A stretch of 8,606 nt of DNA, from contig JAUUYI010000070.1 in assembly GCA_030590525.1 (NCBI GenBank), positions 1-8,606 of the forward strand, in the 5' to 3' direction. Below, piece by piece: positions 6,074 through 8,606 of the stretch. The first letter of the stretch is position 1. Each line of letters opens with the position of its first letter. This DNA is from Sedimenticola sp. (GTDB lineage Bacteria; Pseudomonadota; Gammaproteobacteria; Chromatiales; Chromatiaceae). The notes under the pieces are model-generated. The model made no database searches. It saw nothing but the letters and a program-made list of their open reading frames with translations, and was not told where the DNA came from. The position numbers and the translations under genes were made by a program.

Positions 6074-8472
6074 GACTGAGGATCCCCGCTTTCTGGCAGG
6101 CCGTACTGGTTGCTGTCGTTGCCTATCTGGTCTTCGACAACGCCTTTCCGCCGCTATTGCCCGGGACGTTGATGGTGCAGTACATGCTCGTCACCATCGT
6201 CGGCATTCTGCTCTATTTCGCCTTCGATGATACCCGCTGGAACGAGTTTCAGGCACCGCTGCTTTCGGTGCTGCGGGACGACGGCAGAGGGCTGGCACGC
6301 TGGTTCTTCCTGCTGGCGATTCCCGCCATCATCGGCTATACCACTTACGGGCTGGTCAAACCCTCCAGTGACGCACCGGTCGAACTGCGTCAGGTGCACC
6401 CGGCGCCGCCGGCCTCGCTCAAGATATTCAATAAACGCTACGATCTCGCCACGCTGGAGAACCCGGTGCGGGATGAGATCCTGGTCGAGATGGGCAGAGA
6501 CGAGGCGGCAGGCTGGGAAAAATATGAGGCGGCGGTTGCTGCGGGTCGGGATGTCTACTATCAGAACTGCTTCTACTGTCATGGCGACCTGCTGGACGGG
6601 GAGGGTCATTTCGCCCACGGTTTCAATCCGGCGCCGATCAACTTCCAGGATCCCACCATCATCCCCCAGTTGCAGGAGGCGTTCCTGTTCTGGCGTATCA
6701 CCACCGGCGGACCCGGCCTGCCGAAGGAGGGGACGCCCTGGAACTCGGCGATGCCGGTATGGCATGAGATGCTGAGTGAGACCGACGTCTGGAATGTGAT
6801 CACATTCATCTTTGATTACAACGGTCAGGTGCCGCGCATCTGGGATCCGGAGGTATCGAAAGTGGTCACTGGCATGAAGGACGAGGTGCTGGCCAGGCGG
6901 GCGAACAGCAAGGGGGCAGACCTTTACAAGTTCCGCTGTGAGGTGTGTCACGGGGAGCAGGGGATGGGTGACGGTGTCGCCGCCGATCGCATGTACCCTA
7001 AGCCCAGAGATTTCAGTCTCGCCTTGTTCAAATACAAGACCTCCCCGGGTACCGAATTGCCTCGTGACGAGGATCTGTTCGATACCATAAAGTCTGGTTT
7101 GGCGGGGACGGCGATGCCGGGGTGGGGTTCGTTGCTGAGCGACGAGCAGATCCGCAGCCTGATACCGGTGATCAAAGGCTTCGACGTCTCGGCCGCCTGG
7201 GCCCCGGAAGATGCGGACGACGAAGCCTTCGACGACGACGGTTACTATACCAGGACCGACTTTCGCACCAATACCAATGTGGAGCCGCTCGATGGCCAGA
7301 CCCCCTATTCGGAAGAGTCGGTGGTCAGGGGTAAACAGGCCTTTATCAAAGCCTGCAAGGAGTGCCATGGCGCGGCGGCTCGGGGAAATATCGTCTCCGG
7401 TAAGAAGCTCGAAGACGATTGGGGCAACCGCATCTGGCCGCGCGACCTGACCAAACCCTGGACCTGGCGGGCGACCCAGTCCCGGGTATCCGGTGAAAAG
7501 GAGCGGGACGAGACAATCCGGGCGATCTACCGTCGTCTCTCCATCGGTATTCCGGGCACGCCGATGCCGGCCCACCGGGCGGTGGAAGAGGGCAACAAGG
7601 ACCCGGTCAGCCTGGAGGATCGCTGGGACATTGCAAACTATGTCTACAGCGCGCGCGCCACTACAGCTTCTCCCACCGACAGCGGGGTGGTGACGGCAGC
7701 AAAAGTAGCGGGCGGGCTACCGGCCAGTCTGGATGACGAACGCTGGAATCAGGCCCCCGCAACCACCCTGCACCTGGTGCCCAACATCATCAAGGAGGAT
7801 CGTCTGTTCACACCGTTGAACGATGCGGTGACCGTGCGCGCCCTCTACAACGAAAAGGAGATCGCGTTCCTGCTGGAAGTGGATGATCGCACCCGGAGTA
7901 TCCCCGGCGTCGAATACTTCACCGAGTTGATGGACGAGACCCTGGAGATGCAGCCGGATGCGCTCGCCATCCAGTTCCCCAAGGAGGGTGCCTTCAGCAC
8001 CATGCCTTCGGTAGAGAAACCGCTCTATCGCCATGGCGACGCCAGGCACAAGACTACCATCTGGTACTGGAATGCGGGCAGCGTGGAGCCGCAGCGTGAG
8101 GCGGCCGCCATGCTGCTGGATGCCTCCGGCCCGGACAAGAAACTGGAGCCGCGCCTGCAGAATGAGAGTCTGAAGGTGACTGCTGACTGGAAGGAGGGCA
8201 AGTGGCAGGTGCTGATGACCCGGCCGCGGGCAGGCGGCAACAGCGGTGATCTCAGCTTCGAAGAGGGGCAGTTCATCCCGATCTCCTTCGCCAACTGGGA
8301 TGGCAGCAATGGCGAGGTGGGCTCAAGGCACACCCTTACCACCTGGTACTGGCTGGTACTGCCACCGGAACTGGACATCACCCGGGTCTACGGCATGCCG
8401 CTGGGTATCGCCCTGCTGGTGTTCGGTGCCGGGTTGCTGCTGGTGCGGGGGCAGCAGAAGAAAAAGGAGTGA
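6070..8472 (+). CDS. Fused triheme cytochrome c / ethylbenzene-dehydrogenase-type heme b membrane protein
   Basis: An 800-residue protein; ATG 6070 overlaps the preceding stop by ATGA. Three N-terminal helices (about 7-24, 34-52, 75-95) lead to a large periplasmic part, and a final helix (about 774-793) ends in a basic cytoplasmic tail (QQKKKE). Three cytochrome c domains follow the N-terminal helices: CFYCH 167-171 with M228, CEVCH 290-294 with M349, and CKECH 429-433 with M499 as likely sixth ligands. An acidic stretch (about 379-390) lies between the second and third. Residues about 550-765 resemble the EB_dh family (heme b-binding gamma subunit of ethylbenzene dehydrogenase and relatives): 'LDDERWNQAP', 'DALAIQFP' (630-637), 'TIWYWNA' (663-669) and 'FANWDG' (740-745). 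It is probably an electron-relay subunit of the bd-like complex. Alternatively it receives electrons from a periplasmic molybdoenzyme encoded elsewhere. The c-heme assignment is certain; the heme b domain is likely. Confidence 0.88.
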   Translation: MRLRIPAFWQAVLVAVVAYLVFDNAFPPLLPGTLMVQYMLVTIVGILLYFAFDDTRWNEFQAPLLSVLRDDGRGLARWFFLLAIPAIIGYTTYGLVKPSSDAPVELRQVHPAPPASLKIFNKRYDLATLENPVRDEILVEMGRDEAAGWEKYEAAVAAGRDVYYQNCFYCHGDLLDGEGHFAHGFNPAPINFQDPTIIPQLQEAFLFWRITTGGPGLPKEGTPWNSAMPVWHEMLSETDVWNVITFIFDYNGQVPRIWDPEVSKVVTGMKDEVLARRANSKGADLYKFRCEVCHGEQGMGDGVAADRMYPKPRDFSLALFKYKTSPGTELPRDEDLFDTIKSGLAGTAMPGWGSLLSDEQIRSLIPVIKGFDVSAAWAPEDADDEAFDDDGYYTRTDFRTNTNVEPLDGQTPYSEESVVRGKQAFIKACKECHGAAARGNIVSGKKLEDDWGNRIWPRDLTKPWTWRATQSRVSGEKERDETIRAIYRRLSIGIPGTPMPAHRAVEEGNKDPVSLEDRWDIANYVYSARATTASPTDSGVVTAAKVAGGLPASLDDERWNQAPATTLHLVPNIIKEDRLFTPLNDAVTVRALYNEKEIAFLLEVDDRTRSIPGVEYFTELMDETLEMQPDALAIQFPKEGAFSTMPSVEKPLYRHGDARHKTTIWYWNAGSVEPQREAAAMLLDASGPDKKLEPRLQNESLKVTADWKEGKWQVLMTRPRAGGNSGDLSFEEGQFIPISFANWDGSNGEVGSRHTLTTWYWLVLPPELDITRVYGMPLGIALLVFGAGLLLVRGQQKKKE

Positions 8473-8511
8473 TTGGAAGGCGGAATTCGGAAGGCAGAAG
8501 ACAGAAGACAA

Positions 8512-8606
8512 GAGGCTTTTGCAAAACGCCCCCTCTCCCCCCGGGAGAGGGTTGGGGTGAGGGGATCAAAAGAGATAACGCTTTGATTTTAATCACCCTC
8601 ACCCTG
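8512..8606. repeat. Palindromic intergenic repeat element, copy 2 (rearranged, runs off window)
   Basis: Positions 8512-8551 match 2003-2042 of copy 1 with one mismatch, including the left arm and the 9-bp hairpin (8531-8539 with 8543-8551). After about 35 nt of unshared sequence, 8587-8606 matches 2044-2063 exactly. The unshared segment contains GGGTGAGGG (8555-8563), complementary to CCCTCACCC (8596-8604), so this copy folds differently. The right arm lies beyond the window. It begins 40 nt after the last operon gene and might help end transcription or protect the mRNA 3' end, though there is no T-run for a classical terminator. Confidence 0.85.

Noticed and set aside
6154..7575. 473-codon minus-strand frame opposite the triheme cytochrome gene
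   Set aside because: Shadow frame produced by GC-rich codon bias; the plus-strand product contains three heme motifs each with a matching Met ligand.
8495..8508. Tandem CAGAAGA x2 after the last gene
   Set aside because: Two 7-nt units in purine-rich spacer sequence are too few to call a meaningful repeat array or a CRISPR.
8378..8602. Minus-strand frame (74 codons) encoding a 'PSPQPSPGGRG' peptide
   Set aside because: The N-terminal half is a translation of the palindromic repeat and the rest is antisense to the cytochrome gene; this kind of peptide is a common spurious annotation from such repeats.

Overview
The window looks like part of a GC-rich, respiring proteobacterial chromosome. 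It is probably a gammaproteobacterium of the sulfur-oxidiser or symbiont type, but that placement rests on overall style and not on a marker gene. Its core is a compact five-gene plus-strand operon (2993-8472) for a membrane-bound respiratory complex. On its left, transcribed away from it, is a long HEAT-repeat gene that runs off the window edge.

Layout: (1) 1-1973, minus strand, HEAT-repeat scaffold protein, C-terminus outside the window. (2) 1974-2992, about 1 kb of divergent intergenic DNA. It holds a 109-bp palindromic repeat element (2003-2111), a long imperfect hairpin (2435-2512) that may be a decayed mobile element, and presumably the promoters of both flanking units. (3) 2993-3142 and 3153-3305, two single-helix membrane peptides of 49 and 50 residues. 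(4) 3327-5246, a polytopic protein of the cytochrome bd oxidase subunit I (CydA) superfamily that lacks the quinol-binding Q-loop. (5) 5243-6073, a membrane-anchored diheme cytochrome c. (6) 6070-8472, an 800-residue membrane protein with three cytochrome c domains followed by an ethylbenzene-dehydrogenase-type heme b domain. (7) 8512-8606, a second, rearranged copy of the repeat element, cut by the window end.

How the genes fit together: ATGA overlaps join the oxidase-like gene to the two cytochrome genes, and the small genes lie 10-21 nt apart, so all five are probably one transcript and one complex. The oxidase-like subunit keeps counterparts of key bd residues (H111, E198, H277) but has no Q-loop, and no CydB gene is present. 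The adjacent proteins supply five c-type hemes plus one putative b-type heme on the periplasmic side. The simplest reading is a bd-superfamily oxygen (or other small-molecule) reductase fed by cytochrome c or periplasmic electron carriers instead of quinol. Phylogenomic work on the bd superfamily has described families without a quinol site (named OR-C and OR-N), and this operon fits an OR-C-like type. The exact gene set, the fusion of three cytochrome c domains to a heme b domain, and the unusual candidate ligands are the novel part.
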